Source: Lachnospiraceae bacterium (GTDB lineage Bacteria > Bacillota > Clostridia > Lachnospirales > Lachnospiraceae). Taken from it: DNA of 64,000 nt. Shown here one piece after another: positions 8,487 to 17,361 of this stretch. Numbering within the stretch: position 1 is the stretch's first letter; each line of letters starts with the position of its first letter. The translations under genes and the position numbers were made by a program. The notes under the pieces are model-generated. The model worked only from the letters and a program-made list of their open reading frames with translations, had not been told where the DNA came from and made no database searches. The DNA is taken from positions 62,001 to 126,000 of the forward strand of contig CAJTCV010000006.1 of the NCBI GenBank assembly GCA_910574805.1, in the 5' to 3' direction.

Positions 8487-8924
8487 GTGGGTGATATAAA
8501 AGACTGGTATCAGGTTTTGCAGGTTTCAGAACAGGCGACGGATGAAATGATCAAAGCTGCATACAGAAAGCTTGTAAAAAAATATCATCCGGATGTGCAT
8601 CCTGGAGATCCAGAGTGTGAGGAACGGTTCAGGGCTGTTTCAGAGGCATACAGGATTCTTTCTGATCCGGAAAAACGCCGGGCATATGATGAAGAGAGAA
8701 AAGCTGCAGTAAAGGAGCGGAAATCCGGAAAAACATCGGCGGGGAATCAGACATCTCATGCAGGGCCAGTGGATTTTCAGGACGCATATAAACAATTTGA
8801 AAAGTTTTTTGGGTTCCATCCGGATACAAAAGAGATTGTGAATGAAGAGAAGCTGAACCCGGGATCACATAATCCATTGGATACGACGGATCTGTTTGAA
8901 AAATTTATGGGGATAAAACGATAG
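8487..8924 (+). CDS. J-domain (DnaJ-like) co-chaperone
   Basis: About 145 residues. The J-domain occupies roughly residues 5-70 with the HPD motif (YHPDVHPGDPE) and the usual helix IV pattern (FRAVSEAYRILSDPEKRRAYDEE). The rest is a charged linker and a short conserved tail (FQDAYKQFEKFFGF...LFEKFMGI). There is no Gly/Phe region, zinc domain or client-binding domain, so it is a class C J-protein. The start is a GTG with a crowded ribosome site and is uncertain by a few codons. An Hsp70-like ATPase is encoded in the same operon (14737), its likely partner. Confidence 0.85.
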   Translation: MGDIKDWYQVLQVSEQATDEMIKAAYRKLVKKYHPDVHPGDPECEERFRAVSEAYRILSDPEKRRAYDEERKAAVKERKSGKTSAGNQTSHAGPVDFQDAYKQFEKFFGFHPDTKEIVNEEKLNPGSHNPLDTTDLFEKFMGIKR

Positions 8925-8926
8925 TT

Positions 8927-9457
8927 ATGAAAAGAAAAATCAATCTGATCATTTCCATACTCTGTATGGCGATCGCAGCGCTGCTCTGGATAAAGCCGGG
9001 AGGAAAGGAAAACTGGCCCTGGATATTGATTCCGGTGTTTTTTTGCCTGCTTCATCTGTTTCTTCCGGTCCGTGTAACAAAGAAAACAGAAACCAGTGTA
9101 CCCTCAACAGTATCAGAAGAAACACCCACAGAACTGGTACTGTTAAATGAAAACGACTGCAGGATTGCGTCGTGGAATATTTATGGGAAAAACGGGATTG
9201 TAATTGGGAGAGATACCGGAGAAAATCATGTGACCGTTAATCTGGATCATACAGTCTATGCCAGTATGATTGATATCGAACATGCAGTGTTAAATTTTTC
9301 CGGCAACGACTGGTATCTTGAGGATATTTCATCACAAAACGGAGTAAGTGTGCAGAAAAAGGATGGAAAGAAATACAGAATTGCCTATGGAAAACCATGT
9401 AAATTAGAAATGGGAGACAGGATTCATATCGGTTTGACCAGACTTCAGCTGCTGTAA
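8927..9457 (+). CDS. membrane FHA-domain protein
   Basis: 176 residues, starting 2 nt after the preceding stop. Two hydrophobic segments lie in residues 5-48, then a short linker and a C-terminal FHA domain (about 80-176) with the canonical pieces GR (VIGRDTGEN), a conserved Ser/His pair (YASMIDIEHAVL) and NG (SSQNGV). FHA domains bind phosphothreonine peptides, so this is a membrane-tethered reader of phosphorylation. It sits among a second FHA protein and two PP2C phosphatases. FHA proteins are known regulators of type VI systems. Confidence 0.82.
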   Translation: MKRKINLIISILCMAIAALLWIKPGGKENWPWILIPVFFCLLHLFLPVRVTKKTETSVPSTVSEETPTELVLLNENDCRIASWNIYGKNGIVIGRDTGENHVTVNLDHTVYASMIDIEHAVLNFSGNDWYLEDISSQNGVSVQKKDGKKYRIAYGKPCKLEMGDRIHIGLTRLQLL

Positions 9458-9487
9458 AATACAATGAATTTGCGGAGGAAATGGAAA

Positions 9488-10006
9488 ATGGGAGAGACAG
9501 GTTCAAATTTGATCAGATGCCAGAATGGACATATGTTCAGTAAAAAACGGCATGGTACAATATGTCCGTATTGTAATATTGAGACTGCGACACCGGAGAA
9601 GAAAGAGACGCGCCAGTCGGAGATTGATCTGGAAGAAGCATTGTTCCGTGAGGATGTCAAGCCTGTGTGCGGCTGGATCGTCTGTATATCCGGTCCCAGA
9701 CAGGGAAAAGACTACAAAGTGATTTCAGGTAAAAATTTTGTGGGGAGAGCGGATGATATGGACATTCAGATACTGGGTGATAATGAGATATCCCGCCGTA
9801 ACCATGCAGTTATTGTATTTGATCCTAAGAAGAAAGAGACGGTCCTTTTGCCGGGAGATTCCAATGGCCTGGTATACCTGAATGAAAATGCAGTATATGT
9901 GCCGACTCCGCTTAACCCATATGACAAGATAGAACTTGGAAAGTCAACGTTTGTATTTATCCCATTCTGCGGAAAGAACTTTATGTGGGGAAATGCGCCG
10001 GAATAG
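9488..10006 (+). CDS. zinc-ribbon FHA-domain protein
   Basis: 172 residues from the ATG at 9488, which has GGAGG at 9474-9478; an upstream ATG at 9464 lacks one. An N-terminal half zinc ribbon (C-x-NGHMFSKKRHGTICPYC) precedes an FHA domain with GR (FVGRADDMDIQI), SRRNHAVI and a late NG-like turn (SNGLVYL). The NH2-terminal ribbon followed by FHA is a recurrent signalling-adaptor layout in Firmicutes. It lies between a membrane FHA protein and a PP2C phosphatase and is probably cytosolic. Confidence 0.8.
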   Translation: MGETGSNLIRCQNGHMFSKKRHGTICPYCNIETATPEKKETRQSEIDLEEALFREDVKPVCGWIVCISGPRQGKDYKVISGKNFVGRADDMDIQILGDNEISRRNHAVIVFDPKKKETVLLPGDSNGLVYLNENAVYVPTPLNPYDKIELGKSTFVFIPFCGKNFMWGNAPE

Positions 10007-10041
10007 ATGGAATCGGCTGTCCGGTCGAATCGGAGGTACAT

Positions 10042-10893
10042 ATGGATATTTATGTCTGGCTTATCATTTTAATGACGGCCTGTGTTCTGCTTCTGGAATT
10101 TGTGAAGCTGTTTATGGATCGGCCGATACAGCTGGAAAAAAGAAATGAGATTGATGTGGGAAAAAGCATGACCATCGGAAGCCGGGAGGTACAGGAAGAC
10201 CAGGCGGAAACACTGGAAACAGACACCGGCATGATGGCGGTGCTGGCAGACGGCGCAGGGCAGGCATACGGCGGTCGGATTGCCAGCCGGATTGCGGTAG
10301 ATACATGTGTGGATATATTTAAGGACTATAACGCATTTAACAATCCCCAGTATTATTTTCGGAAAGCGTATCACTGTGCGAATAAGGAAATACTGAAGGC
10401 TCTGGGAGATGAAAGACGAGGTTCTGCCAGTGCAGGCTGCGTTTTGATACGTGAAGGTTTTTTATACTATGCACTGGTGGGAAATGTAAAAATATGCGTT
10501 TATCGGGAAGGTACGCTTGTACCGGTGTCAACCGGGCACACGGTTGCGGTACTGGCCGAACAGAAGTTCCAGGAAGGCACAATTTCCAGAGAAGACGCAC
10601 TTGCACTTTTAGAGAATCAGCGGCTTTATAATTATCTGGGCCAGGACGGATTTCGGGATATTGAGTATTTTGATGCCCCTGTCAGATTAAAGCAGGGCGA
10701 TATCGTAGTGCTGATGAGTGACGGAATCTATGAACTTCTTGGCTTCAAAGAAATAGAAACGATTTTGGAACAGGCATCCGACTGCCAGAGAAAGGCATTC
10801 GATATTATTGAGCTGGTAAATCAGAATCCCTCAGAGACGAAGGACAATGCGAGTATTCTCCTTCTTGGGATCGGGAATGGAGCAGAGGCATAA
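10042..10893 (+). CDS. membrane-anchored PP2C-type Ser/Thr phosphatase
   Basis: 283 residues. The ATG at 10042 is chosen because GGAGG ends 6 nt before it; a longer reading from 9985 would overlap the previous gene. One N-terminal membrane helix (about 3-22) is followed by a PP2C domain: GSREVQEDQ, the metal-site motif LADGAGQAYGG, SAGCVLI, VVLMSDGIYELLG and the closing DNASILLL. All expected acidic positions appear present, so activity is likely. It would reverse threonine phosphorylation read by the adjacent FHA proteins. The next gene begins immediately after its stop. Confidence 0.85.
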   Translation: MDIYVWLIILMTACVLLLEFVKLFMDRPIQLEKRNEIDVGKSMTIGSREVQEDQAETLETDTGMMAVLADGAGQAYGGRIASRIAVDTCVDIFKDYNAFNNPQYYFRKAYHCANKEILKALGDERRGSASAGCVLIREGFLYYALVGNVKICVYREGTLVPVSTGHTVAVLAEQKFQEGTISREDALALLENQRLYNYLGQDGFRDIEYFDAPVRLKQGDIVVLMSDGIYELLGFKEIETILEQASDCQRKAFDIIELVNQNPSETKDNASILLLGIGNGAEA

Positions 10894-12675
10894 ATGAGGA
10901 AGCAGAATTCGGAGTTTCAGACTGCTTTTACGTCAGAAGCAGATCATGATCTGAAAAATACAGACTATTTCGGTTTTGTGGAGCTGGATGATTTTGCATG
11001 CTATGTGATTGCAGACGGGATTGACGATCAGATGGATGCCATGAGCGCCCGGCTTGCGGTTGCAGCGGCAGTCAGCACATTTTCAGAGTCCCCGTCCATG
11101 AGTAAACGGACCATGCGGGCATGTCTGCACGCCGCAAATAAGGCGCTTCTGGAAGCCAGAAGCAGAATGAAATTGAAGGCTTCCATTCTTGTGGTACTGA
11201 CCAATTATGTAAAACTGAGGTATGGGCAGGCGGGGAATATACGCCTGCGCCTGTATCGGAATGGTTTTGTCCGGCTGGAATCCACCGATCAGTCTCTGAC
11301 GGCGGACCTGGTCAGAGAAGAACGTGTGGAACCGGACAGGGTATCAGAGCATGAGGAGCGGAACAATCTGTATGCATACTTAGGGCAAAGCAGGGAGTTT
11401 CATCCTTTTATTTCGAAAAAGATCCGCCTGATGAATACAGACGCAGTGGCTTTATATACCAGAGGGATCTGGGAGCATATAGATGAAGGAGAACTGAAGG
11501 ACGCATTTGAAGATGCTTCCAACGAACCGCAGGAGCTGGTTGACAACGTGGAAGAACTGCTTTTGTCAAAGCAGCCGGAAGGTCTGGGAAAATATACACT
11601 TGCCGTATTGTTTATCAATAAGGTATTCACAGACCCCAATAAAAAACGCAGAATCCGGCGGATTCTTATGATGGTGATACCAATCCTTATTATTTTGACG
11701 GTTCTGACTGTTATCATGGCGCTCCGTTATAATCGGAAACTGGAAAAAAGGGAGCAGATGGAGCTTGGATATACAGACACGATTGAGTATATCCAGGCGG
11801 ATAATTATATAAGAGCGCAGGAATGCTGCCAAAAAGCACAGACATTAGCAGAAGAATTGAAAGATCTTTCCATGCAGAAAGAACTGGGAAATTATCAGAA
11901 ACTGATTGAAACGGTTCTTGCTGCTGAGGAGCAGCTGGAACAAAAAAAGTATGCAGAAGCGCAGGAAGGCTATAAACAGGCGTCAGACCGTTCCAGATAT
12001 GCAGATCATGCCGGGATGGAGTATATCAACAACAGGCTGGCGTTAACAGCAGATTATCTTTCCGTATATGATCTGATCAGTCTGGGCGATACGCTGGCTT
12101 TGAACCTTCAGTATGATAAGGCGGAGTCCAAATATCTGGAGGCAAAGGCTCTTGCAGGCAGGATTTATTTTGACGAAGGCCGGACAAGCGCCATGGATGC
12201 GCTGGAAAAACTGTATGAGGATCAGAAAGAGGAAAAAGAAGCAGAAAATGAAGAGATAAAGGCACAGCTGGCACAGCAGGAAGCAGGGGTCAATTATATC
12301 ACAAAAGGGGATGAGGCGTTTGCGCAGGGAGACTATGACAGTGCCAGAGTATATTATGCTTCCGCAAAGCAGACCTACAGCGATATGGGAGACGGGATTC
12401 AGGCGGAAGCTGCAGAAGAAAAGCTGAATGCAACAGATAAAAAGATAGAGCAGAGCGACACAAAGAAGCAGGAAGCAGAGGGCTATACAAAACAGGCGCA
12501 GACAGCAGCGGATGCACTGGACTACGTGACGGCAAAAAAATATTATCTGCTTGCCAGGGATGTATATGCGTCTCTGAAAATGGAAGATAAAGTAGATGAG
12601 ATCACAAGGAAAATGGATGCGCTGGATATAAAGGCAGGACTGGATGGGGCGTCACAGGCCCCTCCGCAGGGGTGA
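10894..12675 (+). CDS. degenerate PP2C-like domain, membrane helix and TPR repeats
   Basis: 593 residues. Residues 1-245 are PP2C-like (CYVIADGIDDQMDAMSARLAV, QAGNIRLRLYR, DAVALYTRGIWEHIDEGE) but lack the clean DGxGG metal motif, so the domain may be a pseudo-phosphatase. A basic stop (KKRRIRR) precedes one membrane helix (about 255-274). The rest is helical with at least five TPR-like units (for example KKYAEAQEGYKQA, LQYDKAESKYLEAKALA, GDYDSARVYYASAKQTY, LDYVTAKKYYLLARDVY) and a Glu-rich coiled stretch. The TPR part lies on the other side of the membrane from the PP2C-like part, suggesting a cross-membrane regulator or scaffold. Confidence 0.75.
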   Translation: MRKQNSEFQTAFTSEADHDLKNTDYFGFVELDDFACYVIADGIDDQMDAMSARLAVAAAVSTFSESPSMSKRTMRACLHAANKALLEARSRMKLKASILVVLTNYVKLRYGQAGNIRLRLYRNGFVRLESTDQSLTADLVREERVEPDRVSEHEERNNLYAYLGQSREFHPFISKKIRLMNTDAVALYTRGIWEHIDEGELKDAFEDASNEPQELVDNVEELLLSKQPEGLGKYTLAVLFINKVFTDPNKKRRIRRILMMVIPILIILTVLTVIMALRYNRKLEKREQMELGYTDTIEYIQADNYIRAQECCQKAQTLAEELKDLSMQKELGNYQKLIETVLAAEEQLEQKKYAEAQEGYKQASDRSRYADHAGMEYINNRLALTADYLSVYDLISLGDTLALNLQYDKAESKYLEAKALAGRIYFDEGRTSAMDALEKLYEDQKEEKEAENEEIKAQLAQQEAGVNYITKGDEAFAQGDYDSARVYYASAKQTYSDMGDGIQAEAAEEKLNATDKKIEQSDTKKQEAEGYTKQAQTAADALDYVTAKKYYLLARDVYASLKMEDKVDEITRKMDALDIKAGLDGASQAPPQG

Positions 12676-12686
12676 GGAAGAGCGAA

Positions 12687-14003
12687 ATGTACGACCGCCA
12701 GGATTTTGACATGAAAGCATATATTGAAAAGCGCATGCTGGAGATTACCAGTCTTGATGAACGGAGGCTGTTTAAAGAAACAGTTGGAGATATCCTTCTG
12801 GCGTTATATGACTATAATCAAAAGGCATATGACAGCCTGGAGGAAAGAATTCTGGAAGAATGTTCTTCTTCTCAGGAGCGGTATGCGGTTTCCATCGCCC
12901 TGACGGACCGGCGGCACTATGATGCAACCGATCCTTTTATGCATCCGATCTGTCAGGAAGATACGCAGGAAAGGAAGGTTTCTTATGAGGACATTCAGGA
13001 TGCGTTCGACAAAAAAGAGCCGCGAAAACTGTATTCCGTGTTTCTTGAGATGAGTGCGTCAAAAATCTATGAACTTCTTCGTCAGGAGAACCGGCTGTTC
13101 CATGGAACAATCCGGACAGAAAAGAGAGAATACAGCGCTTCTTTTCTGCTGAAACAGAATCAGACTTACAGGAAGTATGTGGAATCTCTGTACTATATTT
13201 TCGGCGCCAACTATCAGCCATGGTATACGGTATGTACCGCATATCTGTCCAAAATGCTGGATGTGCATATCTGCCATGCAGAGAAAATGAAAGAAAAAGA
13301 AAACATCCTTGAGATCCAGGTGGATTTTGAAGAATATGCGTCCAACATCCGGTATGACATGGTGCCTTTATGGAATCTGGAGCCGGTGACGGAAAAGACC
13401 AGTACCTATCCCAATCCGAGTATTGACAAGATTAACTATGAACATCAGATCTTTTCCCGGAGGCTGAATCCCCGGTGCGGGTATCTGATCAGAAACACCG
13501 ATATGGAGATCACCAATATCCGGCGCCTGAAAGGAGACCTCTATATTACCTGTCCTGTGGATCAGCCCTGTGAGTGGATGCTGTATCAGGTAAACTGCGG
13601 AACCGGAAAGGAGCATTATCCGTATCCGGTGCTCTCAAACCGATATAAGGACAGCTTCTCCGGAAGCATTACCGAGATGTTTCGAAAAAGCATCAAAACC
13701 AAAGGTGAGATGGCCAGGCTGATCGAATCCTTTTCTTATGACGGATATGTAACCTTTCAAAACTGCCGGATCTGCGATCAGCTTCCGAAAGAATGCATTG
13801 CCGGAAATTACAATATGGATGCATTTATTCAGGATGAGATACGGACCGGCAGTTCCAGACAGGTCCTGCTCCTTGACTTTTCGGTAAAGGATGCAGACTG
13901 TTATCTGAATGAAGATATCATGAGCTTTCTGGTCACGCAGGTGCAGAAGATATTTCCGGAATATCATTGCGTGGGAAGACTGATACAGGGGGAAGAGAAT
14001 TGA
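12687..14003 (+). CDS. baseplate-like protein (TssF-position), family unknown
   Basis: 438 residues from the ATG at 12687 with GAGGAAG just upstream; a GTG at 12672 overlapping the previous stop is the alternative. Helical N-terminus (MKAYIEKRMLEI...VGDILLALYDYN) then a mixed alpha/beta body without recognisable catalytic motif. Its last ~37 residues (DIMSFLVTQVQKIFPEYHC) are matched by a truncated second copy at 40637-40750. In both places it is followed, with stop/start overlap, by a homologous smaller protein. Paired genes of this type before the spike genes suggest a TssF/TssG-like baseplate wedge, but I see no decisive family signature. Confidence 0.5.
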   Translation: MYDRQDFDMKAYIEKRMLEITSLDERRLFKETVGDILLALYDYNQKAYDSLEERILEECSSSQERYAVSIALTDRRHYDATDPFMHPICQEDTQERKVSYEDIQDAFDKKEPRKLYSVFLEMSASKIYELLRQENRLFHGTIRTEKREYSASFLLKQNQTYRKYVESLYYIFGANYQPWYTVCTAYLSKMLDVHICHAEKMKEKENILEIQVDFEEYASNIRYDMVPLWNLEPVTEKTSTYPNPSIDKINYEHQIFSRRLNPRCGYLIRNTDMEITNIRRLKGDLYITCPVDQPCEWMLYQVNCGTGKEHYPYPVLSNRYKDSFSGSITEMFRKSIKTKGEMARLIESFSYDGYVTFQNCRICDQLPKECIAGNYNMDAFIQDEIRTGSSRQVLLLDFSVKDADCYLNEDIMSFLVTQVQKIFPEYHCVGRLIQGEEN

Positions 14004-14707
14004 ACTTTTTATGGGATATCGTACTGTGTGCGCAGGAACAGGGATGGAAGGAAGAGGAACTGTTTTTCCGGCAGGCGCAGGAGTACAGTCCGTTTTTTGA
14101 ACCGTCGTTCTCCTGTGTGAACGAGCAGCAGATTGACTCCGGCACCATCGAGCTGAATCTGCTTTACCGATTTGCGGATATGTTTCAGGACATACTGGCG
14201 CCGGAACATATCGGTCTGAAAGAAGAGGAATATGAAGAATTCCGGATGTTTTTTGTAGATGCGGTGCTGCATGCAGTCTTATATACGGATCTGAGACACG
14301 GACTCAGTAAAAGAGATCTCTATATCCGGAAAATACGGGAAGAACTGCTTGACGGGACATTCTGGAAAGAAGCCGCGGGGACGTTCCGTCAGATTGAACA
14401 TCTGAAGCAGAACCGTCTGGCAGCGCTGCTGCTGTCTCAGATGGAAACCGGTTCTTCCCTGATTATTTTCAGACGCGCAGTGCTGATCCTGTATCCGGAA
14501 GCCATGCTGTACCAGATGAGATACGAGCGGAAGAAGCTGCTTTTATATTTGAGCAGCAGGAAGACAGATGCCGGAGAACAGGTTATGCGGCTTGTGCAGG
14601 ATCTGTTTCTGCCGACCGGCTTTGAACTGCGGATTTTCTGGCAGTATCATTTTGGCGTGATCGGGATTGAAGATGCCATGAAACTGGATGAAACGGCGCT
14701 TTACTGA
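14000..14707 (+). CDS. baseplate-like partner protein (TssG-position)
   Basis: 235 residues starting with TTG at 14000, overlapping the previous stop (TTGA), with GGGGGAAG upstream. The start is supported by alignment to the paralog at 40750, which begins at the same place (NFLWDIVLCAQEQG versus YLWEAVLGAAEEG). Shared features are a central GSSL(I/L)(I/L)F segment and a conserved C-terminus ((Q)DLFL...F....HFGIIGI..(A/T)M..DETA(L/I)Y). Gene order after the 438-residue protein suggests a two-component baseplate wedge. Family unknown. Confidence 0.5.
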   Translation: MNFLWDIVLCAQEQGWKEEELFFRQAQEYSPFFEPSFSCVNEQQIDSGTIELNLLYRFADMFQDILAPEHIGLKEEEYEEFRMFFVDAVLHAVLYTDLRHGLSKRDLYIRKIREELLDGTFWKEAAGTFRQIEHLKQNRLAALLLSQMETGSSLIIFRRAVLILYPEAMLYQMRYERKKLLLYLSSRKTDAGEQVMRLVQDLFLPTGFELRIFWQYHFGVIGIEDAMKLDETALY

Positions 14708-14736
14708 AGATTTACAAAAGGAGAACGGGGCAGGCC

Positions 14737-17346
14737 ATGGATAAATATACCTATATGTTAAAACAGGATACCATTCCTCAGGAACCTTCCTGTTACAGCA
14801 GAACGGAGCTGGAACTGATGACGGCGTATCAGCTGCGGGATATCTGCTGGAGGGAACGCATCATCAACGGAATTCAGGCGCCTCTGGACCGGGACGAACT
14901 GATTCGGCAGATTCTGCGGTTCAGAGGGAGAAAAGACGATCTGTTCATTACCGGATACAGGAAGGATGGCATGAAGCGCATAACGGAACTGCTTCATACG
15001 GCCAGGATCCATCTGTCGCCGCAGCCCATACGGGGCTGCGCCAGGATTGTAACCTATGGAGGCGTTGCGGTAACTTATGCAGATGAATTTACGATCGGAT
15101 ATCTGCAGGACATTGCGGACACCAACGCCCTTCTGGTGAGCGGAAACCAGATCTGTACCGTTTTTCAGGTGCGTCAGAAAAAAGGGCAGACAGAGCGTCT
15201 GTATCTGACAAAATCGGCAGAGTTCCCCTGCAAAGAATCTTCGGTTAAAAGCTACCAGTTATACTGTATGGACCATCGGCAGTCGGATCTGATCTATCGC
15301 CTGTACGAAGGAATCTATGACCTGCAGCCGGAACATCTGAATTTTTATATGGCGCCGGTTATGGATTTTCAGGTACGGGAACTGATGGAGATGGACATGC
15401 CTCTGGCCATTGACTTTGGGACAAGCAATACAACGGCGGGCATTTATCTGGATTCCAGCTATATAGAGCGGCTGGAAGGCGACCCGATCAGGGAACGCCT
15501 GCGGGAAAATGAGACAAACTATGTAATGTTCGAAACAGGGAATGGAGAAGAATCCCCGATTCTTCCGTCCATGGCAGGCGTGCAGAGCATCCAGGGAGAA
15601 CAGATCCGGTATGTATTCGGGCATCAGGCGGATCAGCTGTTTCATTCCAGTTATATAGATGAAGGGTTCTGCGTCTTTTATGATATGAAGCGCTGGATCA
15701 GCGATCTCGACCGTCAGGAAGAACTGGTGGACCAGAATGGTCACCGCTGTTATGTTAAACGGAAAGAGATCATAAAGGCATTCCTTTCCTATGTCATATC
15801 CTGTGCGACTCAGAGATTCAAATGCCGTTTTACCAGCCTGCATATCTCTGCGCCGGTCAAACAGAAACGGCTGTTTGTCCGCCTGTATAAAGAAATCTTT
15901 CCGGAGTACCGGATCATGGAAGAATCGGACATGCTGGACGAGGGCGTGTCGGTGCTCTACAATTCCATATCAGAGCTGATCGCTCAGAACCGGTATCATA
16001 ATAACGAAGAGCTTCAGGCCCTGATCATTGACTGCGGCGGCGGTACTACGGATCTTTCTTCCAGCCGGTTTACGATTGAAGACCGGCAGGTATCCTATCG
16101 AATCCGCATTTCCACTGCGTACGAGAACGGGGACACGGATTTTGGCGGAAACAACCTGACGTACCGCATCATGCAGCTCTTAAAGACCGCCATCGCACAG
16201 GAACTGGACGACGCAGGAGAATTCCGGGTCAGGGATATCATGGAAGAAATGGGAACGGATATCTTCCGGAGAATCGATCAGGATGGGGCGGAACAGGTAT
16301 ACCATCTTCTGGAAGAAGAATACCGGAAAGCGGAAAAGCGAATTCCGACCAGATTCAAAGAGTATGAGCACAGAAGCAATACGGACTATTATGCGGTAAA
16401 GAACAATTTTTACTTCCTGTTCGGACTGGCGGAGGAGATCAAGAAAACATTTTATGGACAGAAAGACATCCTGCGCGTGGCAGTCAGCAGCATTCCGATC
16501 ACGGAGTCTGCGACCGCATGCGTGCTGGCGGACCGGTTTAAGCTGTCGGTCTGTTCCGAAGGGCGGCTGCAGGTGCTCAAAGATATCCCCGGCGTGTATC
16601 TGAGCATCAGCCAGCTGAACCGCCTGCTCCAGGGAGACATCTACCGGATTGTAAAACGGTTTATCGAGACGCCTTACGAAAATGAGCAGCTGCAGAATTA
16701 CTCCATCCTGCGGCTGACCGGGCAGTCCTGCAGGATCGACCTGTTCCGGGAGGCCTTAAAGGAATTCATCCCGGGGAGGATGATCGAATCCTCGGGAAGG
16801 AACCATCCGGAAGCGGAAGAGCACGCCTTAAAGCTGATGTGCCTGGACGGGGCGGTCAAATATATGAAGGACCGGCGCTTTGGTTACGCGGATGTGACGA
16901 TTGTGAGCGAACAGCCGGCGTTTCCGTATATCGTAACGGCGATCACGCATACAGGAGAAGAGAAGATACTTATAAAAAGCCTGGACCGGGAACAGACCTG
17001 GGGTTATATCTCAAGAAACATGACCGATCTGACCCTGCAGCTTTTTCTGAAGGATTTAAACGGACAGCAGCGGTATAAATATAACTGTTCCTTCAACCGG
17101 AAGGAATTCAGACCGGCAGAAGCGGAAGAAATCGTGGAGAAATATCAGGGGCAGATCATTCAGGACGATGTGGACTCCATTGTGGAGAAGGAACTCCGCT
17201 CCTTCGTGCTGGCTGACGAAGAACGGTGGGGCTTCCTGGTGGTGCCGGTTCTCAGGAAAGAAGAACGGCTGATGCTGGGGCCGGACCAGTTCTTCCTCTT
17301 TGAGACGGAAGACTGGCTGACGAATTTCTTTGACGGAACGAAGTAA
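14737..17346 (+). CDS. Hsp70/DnaK-like ATPase with extra N-terminal domain
   Basis: 869 residues. An N-terminal 215 residues include a SAP/Rho-N-like helical pair (LELMTAYQLRDICWRE...LDRDELIRQIL), then an Hsp70/actin-type ATPase core: phosphate-1 motif IDFGTSNTTAG (225-235) and phosphate-2 motif IDCGGGTTDL (431-440). The C-terminal ~250 residues do not resemble the DnaK substrate domain. Together with the J-protein earlier in the operon it can form a dedicated chaperone pair. I infer a role in assembling or dismantling the contractile polymer or in effector handling. No ClpV-type AAA+ gene is present in the window. Confidence 0.8.
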   Translation: MDKYTYMLKQDTIPQEPSCYSRTELELMTAYQLRDICWRERIINGIQAPLDRDELIRQILRFRGRKDDLFITGYRKDGMKRITELLHTARIHLSPQPIRGCARIVTYGGVAVTYADEFTIGYLQDIADTNALLVSGNQICTVFQVRQKKGQTERLYLTKSAEFPCKESSVKSYQLYCMDHRQSDLIYRLYEGIYDLQPEHLNFYMAPVMDFQVRELMEMDMPLAIDFGTSNTTAGIYLDSSYIERLEGDPIRERLRENETNYVMFETGNGEESPILPSMAGVQSIQGEQIRYVFGHQADQLFHSSYIDEGFCVFYDMKRWISDLDRQEELVDQNGHRCYVKRKEIIKAFLSYVISCATQRFKCRFTSLHISAPVKQKRLFVRLYKEIFPEYRIMEESDMLDEGVSVLYNSISELIAQNRYHNNEELQALIIDCGGGTTDLSSSRFTIEDRQVSYRIRISTAYENGDTDFGGNNLTYRIMQLLKTAIAQELDDAGEFRVRDIMEEMGTDIFRRIDQDGAEQVYHLLEEEYRKAEKRIPTRFKEYEHRSNTDYYAVKNNFYFLFGLAEEIKKTFYGQKDILRVAVSSIPITESATACVLADRFKLSVCSEGRLQVLKDIPGVYLSISQLNRLLQGDIYRIVKRFIETPYENEQLQNYSILRLTGQSCRIDLFREALKEFIPGRMIESSGRNHPEAEEHALKLMCLDGAVKYMKDRRFGYADVTIVSEQPAFPYIVTAITHTGEEKILIKSLDREQTWGYISRNMTDLTLQLFLKDLNGQQRYKYNCSFNRKEFRPAEAEEIVEKYQGQIIQDDVDSIVEKELRSFVLADEERWGFLVVPVLRKEERLMLGPDQFFLFETEDWLTNFFDGTK

Positions 17347-17361
17347 GGAGGAAGAAAGCCC

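Noticed and set aside
12687-14707. Firm naming of the 438- and 235-residue proteins as TssF and TssG
   Set aside because: Order and pairing fit, but sizes are smaller than the usual families and I see no TssF/TssG signature; kept as baseplate-like.
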